Below are positions 24,677 through 34,377 of a DNA stretch of 64,000 nucleotides, piece by piece (positions within the stretch are counted from its first letter, which is position 1; every line of letters begins with the position of its first letter). The notes under the pieces are model-generated. The model had not been told where the DNA came from. It saw only the letters and a program-made list of their open reading frames with translations, and did not search any database. The stretch is from Lederbergia graminis (GTDB lineage: Bacteria > Bacillota > Bacilli > Bacillales > Bacillaceae_C), in the NCBI RefSeq assembly GCF_042655485.1, contig NZ_JBHSMC010000021.1:1-64000 (forward strand). Direction: 5' to 3'. Position numbers and translations under genes: made by a program.

Positions 24677-25873
24677 ATGGTTCGTTCAAAATGGATGATA
24701 TTAGCCTGCAGTGTAGCAATAGTTTTTGTAGTAATGATAATGGTAATTTGGGGTGAAAGCATGCTTAAAAAAACTGATTTGATAGATAAAGATAATGAAA
24801 AACAAGTGGTGAATGTTAATCCTAATACATCCGAAGATGATAAAGGAAAAGCGGAGAAGGAAGCAGTAGAACTTCCACCAGTGCCTGACGGTATGCAACG
24901 AACAGCATATCAAAATCCTATTTTAAAGCGTGATGCTCCTGATCCTTCTGGTATTGTGAATGGTAACGATGGTTATTATTATATGATTACAACACAATCT
25001 CGCTATTATAGTTCGTTAAAAAAACTACCCATACTGCGCTCACAAAATTTAGTGGATTGGGAATATGCAGGTGAGGTGTTACCAGAAATTCCGAGCTGGC
25101 TCCATACTGACGAACTTAACGTATGGGCACCGGATTTTGTAGAACACGATGGGAAATATTATGTGTATTATTCAGGGAAATCACGACCGAATGATCGAAA
25201 TGAGGATTTCGGCATTGGGGTAGCTGTAGCTGACCACCCGTTAGGTCCTTATGTTGATAAAGGTGAACCAATAGTAATCGGGCCTTCTTTCGCAACGATT
25301 GATCCGTTTATCTTTAAGGATGATGATGGTACACGGTATATGTATTGGGGATCAGCGGAGGAGCCAATTTTAGTGCAAAAACTATCGGAGGACGGTATGT
25401 CATTAGAAGGAGAGCCAGTAGAAGTGCTCGATGTAGAACGCTATAAACCGTATGAACGCTTATTAGAAGCGCCATGGGTAGTGAAACGTAATGATGCTTA
25501 TTATTTGTTTGTTTCAGGCGATAATTGTTGTGGGGCGCATGCGAATTATGCTGTAATTGTAGCGAAATCCGATTCACCACTAGGCCCGTTCAAAAAGTAC
25601 TGGGAAATCGATGAGGATTACACACCGCTATTAGAGGAAAATGAAGATTTTAACGCGCCGGGACATAACTCAATCATAACGGACGAATCCGGACAAGAAT
25701 GGATACTATATCATGCGTTTGATAGAAATAACCCACATTTAGGTAGAACTCTAATGATAGATAAAGTGGAATGGGTAGATGGTTGGCCAGTAGTTAATAA
25801 AGGAAATGGTCCAACTGCCAATTTACAACAAGATGGTCCAATAACGAAATTACCGAAATCGACAGCTGAATAA
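24677..25873 (+). CDS. Membrane-anchored GH43 glycosidase, copy 2
   Basis: A 398-residue paralogue of the preceding enzyme, with an N-terminal signal anchor (about 7-28), an acidic/Lys-rich stalk of some 40 residues, and a GH43 propeller. Catalytic residues are Asp89 in APDPSG, Asp209 in TIDPFIF and Glu264 in LLEAPWV. A Cys-Cys pair (DNCCGAH) near residue 282 is absent from copy 1. The longer stalk may place it further into the wall. It is 42 bases after copy 1 with GGGGGAG before the ATG, so it is in the same operon. Confidence 0.9.
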   Translation: MVRSKWMILACSVAIVFVVMIMVIWGESMLKKTDLIDKDNEKQVVNVNPNTSEDDKGKAEKEAVELPPVPDGMQRTAYQNPILKRDAPDPSGIVNGNDGYYYMITTQSRYYSSLKKLPILRSQNLVDWEYAGEVLPEIPSWLHTDELNVWAPDFVEHDGKYYVYYSGKSRPNDRNEDFGIGVAVADHPLGPYVDKGEPIVIGPSFATIDPFIFKDDDGTRYMYWGSAEEPILVQKLSEDGMSLEGEPVEVLDVERYKPYERLLEAPWVVKRNDAYYLFVSGDNCCGAHANYAVIVAKSDSPLGPFKKYWEIDEDYTPLLEENEDFNAPGHNSIITDESGQEWILYHAFDRNNPHLGRTLMIDKVEWVDGWPVVNKGNGPTANLQQDGPITKLPKSTAE

Positions 25874-25910
25874 TGTAACACTCGGATATTGATCATGAGG
25901 GGGGAAACAA

Positions 25911-26918
25911 TTGGTTTCAATCCGAGATGTTGCAAATTTAGCTGGAGTATCTATTGCCACTGTCTCACGAGTAATGAATAAAAGAGAGTATGTCAGTAAA
26001 AATACTGAAAAGAAAATCATACGTGCAATAGAGGAGCTAAACTACGTACCAAACCCGCTTGCAAGAGGCTTGGTCGGGAAAAAAATGTCCTCTATTGCGA
26101 TGATAGTTCCTGATATTATGAACCCGTTTTATCCTGAGCTTGTTAGAGCAGTAGAGGATACATGCCATAAACAAGGCTATACTGTTATTTTATGTAATAC
26201 AGATGATAAAAAGTATAAAGAGAAGTCTTATTTAAAGGTGCTTAAAGGTAGAGGGATAGATGGATTTATTGTAGCTTCCAGTATGCTAGATAAAGAGAAT
26301 ATTGCTACTTTAGAGAAGGAAAATACTCCGTGCGTATTCCTTGAACGATTACCATGCGATAAGCCAAGGAGTTTGATACAAGTTGATAACTTTAATGGTT
26401 CCATTCTTGCTGTTCAACATTTACTAGATGTGGGTTGTAATCGAATTGCTCATATTTATGGTCCACAAGAAGTACCGACATACCAAGAAAGAATGAATGG
26501 GTATGAAGAAGTTGTAAAATCCCTTCCTTGGTACACATCGAGTTATATGATTGCTGGAGACTCCCAAATGGAAGGCGGGTTTAAAGCAGTAGAAAAAATA
26601 TTAGATAGGCATCCAGATATAGATGGTATTTTTGCAGGTAACGACTTGATGGCAATTGGTGCATTAAAAGCGCTTCAAAGGAGAAGTATCCGTGTTCCAG
26701 AGGATGTTGCGATATGTGGTTTTGATGGTATTGCGGTTACTATAATGACGGAACCGGAATTAACAACAGTAGCTCAACCTATTTATGAAATGGGAGAATT
26801 AGCTGCTTCAACTCTAATCGGAAAAATAAATGGTGATATAACAGATGAAGACAGCCTATATGTATTAGGAGTAGAACTAATTCATAGAAACTCTACTATG
26901 AAAATGAGAAAGACATAA
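25911..26918 (+). CDS. LacI-family transcriptional regulator (second in locus)
   Basis: A 335-residue repressor with the helix-turn-helix IRDVANLAGVSIATVSRVMN and hinge YVPNPLARGL, then a sugar-binding core (IAMIVPDIMNPFYPELVRAV). The TTG start follows GAGGGGGGAAACAA. It ends the GH116-GH43 operon, so it can act as feedback control. Its DNA-contact helix (SIATVSRV) is closer to canonical LacI/CcpA-type regulators than that of the protein at 17138. Which of the two binds GTGCACGTGCAC cannot be settled here. Confidence 0.9.
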   Translation: MVSIRDVANLAGVSIATVSRVMNKREYVSKNTEKKIIRAIEELNYVPNPLARGLVGKKMSSIAMIVPDIMNPFYPELVRAVEDTCHKQGYTVILCNTDDKKYKEKSYLKVLKGRGIDGFIVASSMLDKENIATLEKENTPCVFLERLPCDKPRSLIQVDNFNGSILAVQHLLDVGCNRIAHIYGPQEVPTYQERMNGYEEVVKSLPWYTSSYMIAGDSQMEGGFKAVEKILDRHPDIDGIFAGNDLMAIGALKALQRRSIRVPEDVAICGFDGIAVTIMTEPELTTVAQPIYEMGELAASTLIGKINGDITDEDSLYVLGVELIHRNSTMKMRKT

Positions 26919-27083
26919 ATAATCGATTAAGATTAAGTTTAATCACAAATTAATGAGAACCAAATATACATGAGTTGTAAAGGGAGATAGATTTAAAATA
27001 AAACTCAAGTCAAAATCTGGTGACCTTGATTATAAAGAAAAGAAAATTTGTATGAGTTAAAGGTTCATAAGGAAGAGGATGAA

Positions 27084-27335
27084 ATGTCTAGGTTAATGTC
27101 CCTAGAACTATTAACAGATAAGTAAAAAATTAATTCCAATGTATGAATAGGTAATTTTAGGACTTGTTATAACCTCCTAAATACGGAATTAACAGGAGCT
27201 GGTGAATAAGATTATTTTGTAACAGGGCAAATTACTCCTGAATGGACACTAAGCAGTCTTTGAATTAAGGTTGTTGGCGATGGAGCTAACTATGAACTAG
27301 AGATAGTAGATGTTGTAGCGTGGAATTTATATTAA
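27084..27335 (+). pseudogene. Decayed gene of unknown family, four in-frame stops
   Basis: From ATG 27084 (AGGAAGAGGATGAA upstream) one frame reads MSRLMSLELLTDK, stop, KINSNV, stop, IGNFRTCYNLLNTELTGAGE, stop, DYFVTGQITPEWTLSSL, stop, IKVVGDGANYELEIVDVVAW. The frame never shifts and keeps protein-like composition, so four nonsense changes hit a former gene or gene end. It reads like an extracellular beta-rich domain, but I do not recognise it. The remainder of 26919-27707 holds a terminator and no other gene. Confidence 0.4.
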
Positions 27336-27397
27336 TTAAGTTTTGACTTATAATTCTTTCACTAAATTCTAGAAACTTCGACAAATAACCATAACAC

Positions 27398-27445
27398 CTC
27401 CTGTATAATCATGCTTGTTTGCATGCAACGATACAGGAGCTTTTT
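27398..27445 (+). terminator. Terminator before the yesN-like gene
   Basis: CTCCTGTA (27398-27405) and TACAGGAG (27432-27439) pair perfectly, with a smaller CATGC/GCATG stem inside, and CTTTTTC follows. Confidence 0.75.
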
Positions 27446-27707
27446 CTTGTTTCTAGTATAATGACTCTCTTTTCCGCAAGTATTAGATCTTTCTCCGTAA
27501 TACCTGGTTCGAATCTCCGCAAAAGTAACGTAATTCAACCGATTACTTAATTCATTTGGATGATAAACACATTAAGACAACATAGTATGTCCTTATGCAG
27601 GAATATGGAACTACAAAAGAGAAATAAAGATAATGATGAAATGATATTTATGGAAAATGATAATGGGATGAGGGATATACCCTAATGCCCACTAAACGGA
27701 GGTTACC

Positions 27708-29234
27708 ATGCGTAAGGTCATTGTTGTAGATGATGAACCTAGACATAGGAAAGGTTTAGCCAATTTGTTGAGAATGTTAAGGCCGAGTTATGAGATTTTT
27801 GAAGCGAGAAATGGTGAAGAAGCATTAGGCATAATAGAGGTACAACAGGTGAGCATCGTTATTACGGATATTCGAATGCCGGTTATGGATGGTTTGAAGC
27901 TTTTGCAAAAGATTGGGAATGAGAAAAATTTAAAAGTAGTAATTCTAAGTGCTTATGGTTATTTTGATTATGCCCAACAGGCAATCAAACTAGGTGCATG
28001 TGATTATATTTTGAAGCCTGTCGATGAAGATAAAATGGTAGAAGTATTACATCGGGTAGAGGAAAAAATGGAAAAGGAAGAAATGGAAAGAGAGTTAAAA
28101 AACCGAGAATATTTATTAAGGCAGTTATTAAAGGGGGTATTGACGGTTACAGAACAATCGGCACTAAAAAGTATATATAAGGATAACGCTCAGCCAGGGA
28201 TACTCCTTCTTTTTGAATTTATACAGCTGGATAGTGAAGGTATGAAAATAGAGATAGAAGTATATTTGCAGAAATTTGGAGCAACCATGTCCTTCTTTTT
28301 AGATGAAACTAGCAATATTTTAGTAGTAATTATAAGTAAGGTAGAATCGAATATTTTAACCGATGCTGCATTTGTTGACATGTTACATCAACTGATAACG
28401 AAATGTGACATAACAATTAGTACTAGCAAATATTATCGTAATATTCAAAATAACATCCAACGAGCATTCGAACAAGCGCATACTGCATTACAGTATAAAT
28501 TTTACCTCGGTACTGGAAAAGTGTTTTTTTATAATGAAAATAGTTGGTTTGAAGATAGATTAGTAATCCATTCACATAAAGAAGATGAACTAGTGAGAGC
28601 CTTACAAAATATAGATAAAAAAGGTGCTGTCTATATTGTAAATGAAATATTTCAAAATCTAATAAAGGGAACTTACTATCAACCAGAAATTTTAATTGAA
28701 AATACCATGCGTACAGTTATTAATGTCATTTCTAGGTTTGAAAATATTATAACGGAGAGTCAATATTATCAGCTTGTCACCTTTGTGCAAACAGATATGC
28801 GTTCCAGTGACCATATTACGCTTCTTCAGAACAACGTGCATAAAGTTTTAATGAACACGATGGAACTTTTAGAAGAACGATTTAATAAGAAAACAGAAAT
28901 CCTGATGAAGGAATGTAAAGCATATATCGACCAAAATTATATGGAGGACCTTAGTCTAGAAGCGGTAGCTAACAAATTTTATTATAATTCATCATATTTC
29001 AGTCAATTTTTTAAAAAATACTATGGAATGACTTTTTCTAAATACTTGTTGAACAAGAGAATGAGTGTTGCTAAGAACTTACTGCTAGAAACGAATAAGA
29101 AAGTGTATAAAATTGCGCAGCAAAGCGGATATAAAGATTCGAAGTACTTCAATCGAATATTTAAAAAAGAAGTAGGGTTGAGCCCGGAGCAATATCGGAA
29201 ACTCCATATTCATTCAAATAGAGGGAAAATATAA
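27708..29234 (+). CDS. YesN-type response regulator (receiver + AraC helix-turn-helix)
   Basis: A 508-residue regulator. The receiver domain (1-120) has VDDEP, phosphoacceptor Asp54 in ITDIRMP and Lys103 in LKPV. A long middle region follows, then two AraC-type helix-turn-helix motifs (about 405-505; LSLEAVANKFYYNSSYFSQF and VYKIAQQSGYKDSKYFNRIF). YesN-type regulators activate carbohydrate ABC transporter and glycosidase genes when their kinase senses sugar. Its TAA shares a base with the ATG of the kinase gene (TAATG), so the two are coupled. The binding-protein/permease operon just downstream is the likely target. Confidence 0.93.
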   Translation: MRKVIVVDDEPRHRKGLANLLRMLRPSYEIFEARNGEEALGIIEVQQVSIVITDIRMPVMDGLKLLQKIGNEKNLKVVILSAYGYFDYAQQAIKLGACDYILKPVDEDKMVEVLHRVEEKMEKEEMERELKNREYLLRQLLKGVLTVTEQSALKSIYKDNAQPGILLLFEFIQLDSEGMKIEIEVYLQKFGATMSFFLDETSNILVVIISKVESNILTDAAFVDMLHQLITKCDITISTSKYYRNIQNNIQRAFEQAHTALQYKFYLGTGKVFFYNENSWFEDRLVIHSHKEDELVRALQNIDKKGAVYIVNEIFQNLIKGTYYQPEILIENTMRTVINVISRFENIITESQYYQLVTFVQTDMRSSDHITLLQNNVHKVLMNTMELLEERFNKKTEILMKECKAYIDQNYMEDLSLEAVANKFYYNSSYFSQFFKKYYGMTFSKYLLNKRMSVAKNLLLETNKKVYKIAQQSGYKDSKYFNRIFKKEVGLSPEQYRKLHIHSNRGKI

Positions 29235-31021
29235 TGAAAAAAGGCATTGGTATTCGAAGTAAGCTGTTGATTTCCTATCTAATCATCAGTTTTTTTCCAA
29301 TTTTAATTCTTGCTACCCAATATTACGATACTAGTAAAGAAGAGCTATCCAATTTAGCTAGGAAAAATGTGTATGAAATCATCAAGAAAAATAATGATTT
29401 GATTGATTCTGTTTTAGGCGGTGTAGAAGACAGTACATTATCGATAACAGTTGATGATGATTTATTCAAAATATTTAATAATCTTAATCCAGAAAATAAT
29501 ATCCAACTATTAATAGCGGATCGAGATCTTAGAAAAATAAGTAGTCAATATGTATTAAAGTGGTCAGGTGTTGATTCTGTCCAATATGTAACTAGTTATT
29601 TTACATTTGGGGATAATACGCCATTGATAAGATTCAGAGATACCGATTATTACAATTCAGCTTTAGAGGGAAAAGGGAAACTACAGTGGATACCTACTTA
29701 TAATATTAAAGAATTGCTAAATGATGAGAATCTATTTGAAGATGACTATATTTTTTCTGCAGCTAGATTGTTAAATATCTCCTATGTGAGAAATGGTGTA
29801 ATTTCCAATCTCCCTATGAGTGTTGAACGGCCAGTGTTGTTTATTCATTTTAAAGCAGATTTTTATGACCAATATATTAAAGATAGTATCCCAATCAAAG
29901 GCTCCGACTATATGGTTATCACGAAAGAAGGGCAAGTTATTAGTCATAAAAATCAGTCGCTAATTGGTACGAATTATGATGCAGACTGGGTTGAAAGCAT
30001 CGTGGAGGAGCAGAGTGGTACAAAGCTTGTAAAAATAAATGGTAAGAACACAATTATCTGTTTTGATACATCTGACGTCACAGGCTGGATTTCAATTGGG
30101 ATGATTACAGAAGGTGATTTAGTCGATGAGATTGTACATTCAATCAAATTCAATATGTTCACTTTTGCAATTATTCTTGTGTTCATCTCTCTATTATTAG
30201 CTTTTATTTTTTCCGGTAGAATTACAAAGCCAATTAAGAAGCTGCTGTTTGCGATTAGGAAAATGGGACAGGGTTCATTTGATACAAAGGTGGAAGTTAC
30301 GAATAATGATGAGTTTGGTCACCTTATCCGAAACTTCAATACGATGAATGAACAAATTCGATTGCTTATTCAAGAAAATTATGAAGTTAAATTAAAAGAA
30401 AAAGAAACAGAAATTATGGCATTGAATGTCCAATTGAATCCCCATTTCTTGTACAACACATTAAATACAATGAACTGGATTGCGATTGAAAACGGCCAAA
30501 AAGAACTTAGTAAAATGCTCATTAGTATATCAAAAATGCTTCATTATACAACCAACATAACAAGTGAAACTGGATTGGTGAAAGAAGAACTAGAATGGCT
30601 AAAAAGTTATACACACATCATGTCGAGTCGTTTTGAAGGCGTGTTTACCGTTGAATTTGACATCGATCCAAGTTTGGTTGATTGGAAAATTCCAAGACTC
30701 ATGCTTCAACCTTTTATAGAAAATGCAATTATTCATGGATTTGAATTAATCGAGGAAGGTGGTTTTATCCGCATTACTGGTATTGTAGAATCTGACACGA
30801 TTATATTCTGTATAGAGGATAACGGAAAAGGGATGGATAAAAGGAAAATAAAGGAAGTCATCGAGGGAAGTAGCGACTCTGTTGGAATTTACAACGTCGA
30901 TAAACGAATTAAGTTACTGTATGGAGAAAACTATGGAGTAAAGCTGGACTCCGTACAAGGTAGTTGGACGAAGGTGGAGATTATTTTACCCAAAAATAGT
31001 CCACCAATACAAAAACATTAG
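29234..31021 (+). CDS. YesM-type sensor histidine kinase
   Basis: A 595-residue membrane kinase. TM1 (about 12-30) and TM2 (about 306-326) enclose a large extracellular sensor region of the Cache type. A HAMP domain (about 325-380) and a His_kinase domain follow, with phosphoacceptor His404 in LNPHFLYNTLN; the HATPase domain has N-box PFIENAIIHGF and G1 EDNGKGM. It signals to the YesN regulator encoded immediately upstream. A sugar or sugar-loaded binding protein is the usual stimulus; the specific one is unknown. Confidence 0.93.
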   Translation: MKKGIGIRSKLLISYLIISFFPILILATQYYDTSKEELSNLARKNVYEIIKKNNDLIDSVLGGVEDSTLSITVDDDLFKIFNNLNPENNIQLLIADRDLRKISSQYVLKWSGVDSVQYVTSYFTFGDNTPLIRFRDTDYYNSALEGKGKLQWIPTYNIKELLNDENLFEDDYIFSAARLLNISYVRNGVISNLPMSVERPVLFIHFKADFYDQYIKDSIPIKGSDYMVITKEGQVISHKNQSLIGTNYDADWVESIVEEQSGTKLVKINGKNTIICFDTSDVTGWISIGMITEGDLVDEIVHSIKFNMFTFAIILVFISLLLAFIFSGRITKPIKKLLFAIRKMGQGSFDTKVEVTNNDEFGHLIRNFNTMNEQIRLLIQENYEVKLKEKETEIMALNVQLNPHFLYNTLNTMNWIAIENGQKELSKMLISISKMLHYTTNITSETGLVKEELEWLKSYTHIMSSRFEGVFTVEFDIDPSLVDWKIPRLMLQPFIENAIIHGFELIEEGGFIRITGIVESDTIIFCIEDNGKGMDKRKIKEVIEGSSDSVGIYNVDKRIKLLYGENYGVKLDSVQGSWTKVEIILPKNSPPIQKH

Positions 31022-31091
31022 AATACTCGTACTATTCGTCGGTTGATACACTAGTATTATCCTAGACTTTAAAATTAAGGGGGAAAGAAAG

Positions 31092-32444
31092 ATGAAATTG
31101 AAAGTGCTTACAAGTATTGTGGCGGTTGTATTTCTCTTAGCAGCTTGTAACTCGAACACTAGTGGTGATACCGACGATTCAGGCGCAGTAAGAATAAGTG
31201 CGACTGCGTGGGGAGATCCGAAACAGCAAAAGGTTTTTGAAAAGTCGATTGAAAAGTTTAATAAAGATCGTAAAGGTGAAATTAACGTTGATTTACAAGT
31301 AATTCCAGCAGATTATGATACAAAATTGACCACGATGGTTGCTGGGAATGAAACACCGGATGTTGCACAAATGGAATCTGCAACTCTAGCATATCCGCTT
31401 GCAGAGGAAGGGAAATTTCTAGATTTAAATACGTTTCTAGAAAAAGACCCAGAATTATCGATTGATGACCTTGCTCCACAATTTGGCTATTACTCCGACG
31501 ATGGAGAATTAATTGGCGTATGTCCTGAGCGAGAAACATTCATGTTGTTTTACAACGAGGATATGTTTGAAGAAGCAGGGGCTGAACTACCCCCAGTGAA
31601 TGCTGCAGACGCATGGGATTGGAATGAGTTTGTAGAAGTAGCGAAAAAATTAACGATTGATCAAAATGGGAACAATGCATTGTCGCCAAACTTTAACCCA
31701 AAAAACATTAAGCAATTTGGTATTGATTTCGGAAAATGGTGGGGGAACTGGGGGAACTTCATCTATTCCAATGGTGGAGATTTTATTTCGGACGATGGAG
31801 AGAAATTTGGTTTAACGGAACCAAAAGCAGTAGAAGCACTGCAAAAATTAGCAGATTTGATTAATGTTCATCATGTCGCACCATCACCGATTCAATCGAA
31901 ATCTCTTCCTGGTGGCGCAACTTCCTTACAAACAAAGAAAGTGGCAATGATGATTGATGGTCAGTGGTTGAATTATAACTTAGGAAATTCTGGTGTTAAA
32001 TATAATGTTGGTGTATTGCCGAAGATGGATAAGCCAGTAACGATGGTAGTTTGTGGAATGTTCTCTATTTTCTCCAATACGGATCATCCAGAGGAATCTT
32101 GGGATACATTGAAAGCACTTATTAATCCAGAGTCTGCTTTCGATATGATCAACGAAGGGCTATGGTTACCAACGTTAAAAGATTGGTACACAGATCCTGA
32201 TATAGTTTCTAGATGGACCAATAATAAATTTCATCCTTCTGGTTTCAGTGGAGCGATTGATGCAATTCTGAATTACTCGGTACCATCCCCAACTGGTTAT
32301 GTGAGGAATTTTAATAAAATACTAGAGTTTGTCGATCCGGCACTTGACCAAGTGTGGCTTGGAGAGAAAACCGCAGAGGATGCGTTGAAGGAAATCGAGA
32401 AAGACGTTGAAAAAGTATTAGAGGGTAGAAGAGATATTAAGTAA
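31092..32444 (+). CDS. ABC sugar transporter substrate-binding lipoprotein (second)
   Basis: A 450-residue family-1 solute-binding protein with lipobox Cys19 (FLLAAC) and a short Ser/Thr/Asp tether. The fold starts VRISATAWGDPKQQKVFEKS. It differs strongly from the binding protein at 21009 outside the fold signature, so the two probably bind different ligands. AGGGGGAAAG precedes the ATG. It is followed by a long intercistronic hairpin and two permeases, making a complete MalEFG-type importer without its own ATPase. As is common in Bacillaceae, a shared MsmX-type ATPase encoded elsewhere is presumably used. Confidence 0.93.
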   Translation: MKLKVLTSIVAVVFLLAACNSNTSGDTDDSGAVRISATAWGDPKQQKVFEKSIEKFNKDRKGEINVDLQVIPADYDTKLTTMVAGNETPDVAQMESATLAYPLAEEGKFLDLNTFLEKDPELSIDDLAPQFGYYSDDGELIGVCPERETFMLFYNEDMFEEAGAELPPVNAADAWDWNEFVEVAKKLTIDQNGNNALSPNFNPKNIKQFGIDFGKWWGNWGNFIYSNGGDFISDDGEKFGLTEPKAVEALQKLADLINVHHVAPSPIQSKSLPGGATSLQTKKVAMMIDGQWLNYNLGNSGVKYNVGVLPKMDKPVTMVVCGMFSIFSNTDHPEESWDTLKALINPESAFDMINEGLWLPTLKDWYTDPDIVSRWTNNKFHPSGFSGAIDAILNYSVPSPTGYVRNFNKILEFVDPALDQVWLGEKTAEDALKEIEKDVEKVLEGRRDIK

Positions 32445-32455
32445 ATATAAATACT

Positions 32456-32494
32456 ATTTTAAACAGGCATTAGTTATTAATGCCTGTTTAAAAT
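32456..32494 (+). terminator. Perfect 17-bp intercistronic hairpin
   Basis: ATTTTAAACAGGCATTA (32456-32472) and TAATGCCTGTTTAAAAT (32478-32494) are exactly complementary around a five-base loop. It lies between the binding-protein stop and the first permease, where partial termination or 3'-end protection would keep lipoprotein mRNA in excess over permease mRNA. Confidence 0.8.
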
Positions 32495-32507
32495 AAGGGA
32501 GGATATT

Positions 32508-33446
32508 ATGAAGGCTGAACTTACAGTGAAAGATCCGAAACCAGTCAAAAAAAGATATGTATGGAAAAATACAGCCCAAGTGAATGGGCTACTTTTTGCC
32601 ATGCCTGCCATCCTTGGTTTTTTAATATTTGTGTTTGGTCCTATGATCGCGAGTTTGATTTATAGTTTAACAGATTATAGTGTTTTTAGTGATAATACGT
32701 CCTTTGTAGGATTGAATAACTATATTAATATGTTTTCTGGTGAGGATCCATTTTTTTATAAATCTATTAGTGTAACATTTTATTACGTCTTTTTATCCGT
32801 CCCGCTTGGAATCATCTTTGCCTTTTTATTAGCGATTTTATTGAATACGGATATTAAAGGAAAGGCAATTTTTCGAACTATCTTTTACTTGCCTTCCATC
32901 GTTCCAGTAGTTGCTTCCGCGATGATTTGGTTGTGGTTGTTTAATCCGGATTTAGGGCTAATCAATAATATGCTTACCTCAGTAGGATTACCGACGAGTT
33001 TATGGTTATTTTCGGAGGGAACCGTTATTCCATCTATTGTCATCATGGGACTTTGGGGCGTAGGTGGGAATATGATCATTTTCTTAGCAGGTTTAAATGG
33101 TATTCCGGATCATTATTATGAGGCGATTGAGGTAGATGGAGGAAATACGCTGCATAAGTTTTGGCATATTACGATTCCAATGATGACTCCGACTATTTTT
33201 TTTACAACGGTTATGGGGTTCATCAGCGGGTTTCAAGTATTTACGGAGGCCTATATTTTAACAGGAGGCGGGCCAAACAATTCAAGTTTGTTCTATGTTT
33301 TCTATATATGGAGAGAAGCATTTAGTAATTCTAATATGGGATATGCATCTGCTCTAGCATGGGTATTATTTATCATCATTATGTTCTTTACAGCGTTTAT
33401 TTTTAAATCATCGAAATGGGTGTACTATGAAGGGGGGAAACAATAG
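32508..33446 (+). CDS. ABC sugar permease, MalF/UgpA type
   Basis: A 312-residue inner subunit with about six membrane helices and the EAA loop YYEAIEVDGGNTLHKFWHIT, which docks the ATPase. It pairs with the permease at 33450, four bases downstream, and with the binding protein at 31092 to import an oligosaccharide. AAGGGAGG precedes the ATG. Length and motif order are standard. Confidence 0.93.
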   Translation: MKAELTVKDPKPVKKRYVWKNTAQVNGLLFAMPAILGFLIFVFGPMIASLIYSLTDYSVFSDNTSFVGLNNYINMFSGEDPFFYKSISVTFYYVFLSVPLGIIFAFLLAILLNTDIKGKAIFRTIFYLPSIVPVVASAMIWLWLFNPDLGLINNMLTSVGLPTSLWLFSEGTVIPSIVIMGLWGVGGNMIIFLAGLNGIPDHYYEAIEVDGGNTLHKFWHITIPMMTPTIFFTTVMGFISGFQVFTEAYILTGGGPNNSSLFYVFYIWREAFSNSNMGYASALAWVLFIIIMFFTAFIFKSSKWVYYEGGKQ

Positions 33447-33449
33447 CAA

Positions 33450-34283
33450 ATGAAGACAAAGCGAAGGATAAAATTAGCTATTGTATACGTAATCGTGATA
33501 CTCCTGTCTGCGAGCTTCCTGTTACCATTGTTATGGATGGTTCGCAGTTCCTTTATGGAATTAACTCAAATATTTGAACTTCCTCCTAGAATAATTCCAG
33601 AACCATTTCAGTTTCAAAATTATGCAGATGCGATGTCTTTTGCACCATTTGATAGATACTTTATTAATACATTTACGATTGTGATTTTAAATATAATTGG
33701 AGTTTTATTAACGAGTTCGCTCGCTGCATTTAGTTTCTCAAGAATTAAATGGAAGGGAAGGGACATCATCTTTGGCATCCTGCTAACGGCGATGATGTTA
33801 CCTGGCGCGGTGATGATTATTCCGACTTTTCTAGGTTGGCAGGCGTTAGGATTCTATAACACATATGCACCATTGATTGTACCAGCATTTTTCGGTGGTG
33901 GTGCCTTTAATATCTTTTTGCTACGTCAGTTTTTTATGACGATTCCACAAGAATTGGATGAGGCTGCAAGAGTAGATGGTGCTAGTTATCTTAAAATCTA
34001 CCTACACATTATTTTGCCATTAAGTCGCTCTGCACTTATCGTAGTTGGACTTTTCTCATTCCTAGCTTCATGGAACGACTTTTTCGGGCCACTTATTTAT
34101 TTGAATGATGAAAACCTTTATACACTTGCATTGGGTTTGCAACATTTCCAAGGGTCCTACAATGCGGAATGGAGCTTACTAATGGCAGCCTCAGCAGTTG
34201 TAATTCTACCATGTATTATTGTTTTCATGGTTTGTCAGAAATACTTTATAAAGGGAATTACATTGACTGGTTTGAAAGGTTAA
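33450..34283 (+). CDS. ABC sugar permease, MalG/AraQ type
   Basis: A 277-residue permease with about six helices and the EAA loop ELDEAARVDGASYLKIYLHI. It forms the translocation pore with the preceding subunit. It overlaps nothing but follows after three bases, with AGGGGGGAAAC just inside the end of the previous gene. The EAA loop is fully conserved, so ATPase coupling should be normal. Confidence 0.93.
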   Translation: MKTKRRIKLAIVYVIVILLSASFLLPLLWMVRSSFMELTQIFELPPRIIPEPFQFQNYADAMSFAPFDRYFINTFTIVILNIIGVLLTSSLAAFSFSRIKWKGRDIIFGILLTAMMLPGAVMIIPTFLGWQALGFYNTYAPLIVPAFFGGGAFNIFLLRQFFMTIPQELDEAARVDGASYLKIYLHIILPLSRSALIVVGLFSFLASWNDFFGPLIYLNDENLYTLALGLQHFQGSYNAEWSLLMAASAVVILPCIIVFMVCQKYFIKGITLTGLKG

Positions 34284-34377
34284 AATTAATGGGTCATTGG
34301 GATGGAACCGTGCGCGATTTATAAATCAAATGTCCCTGTATTAATATAAAAAATATAAAATTGGTGGTGTGTTTGTG

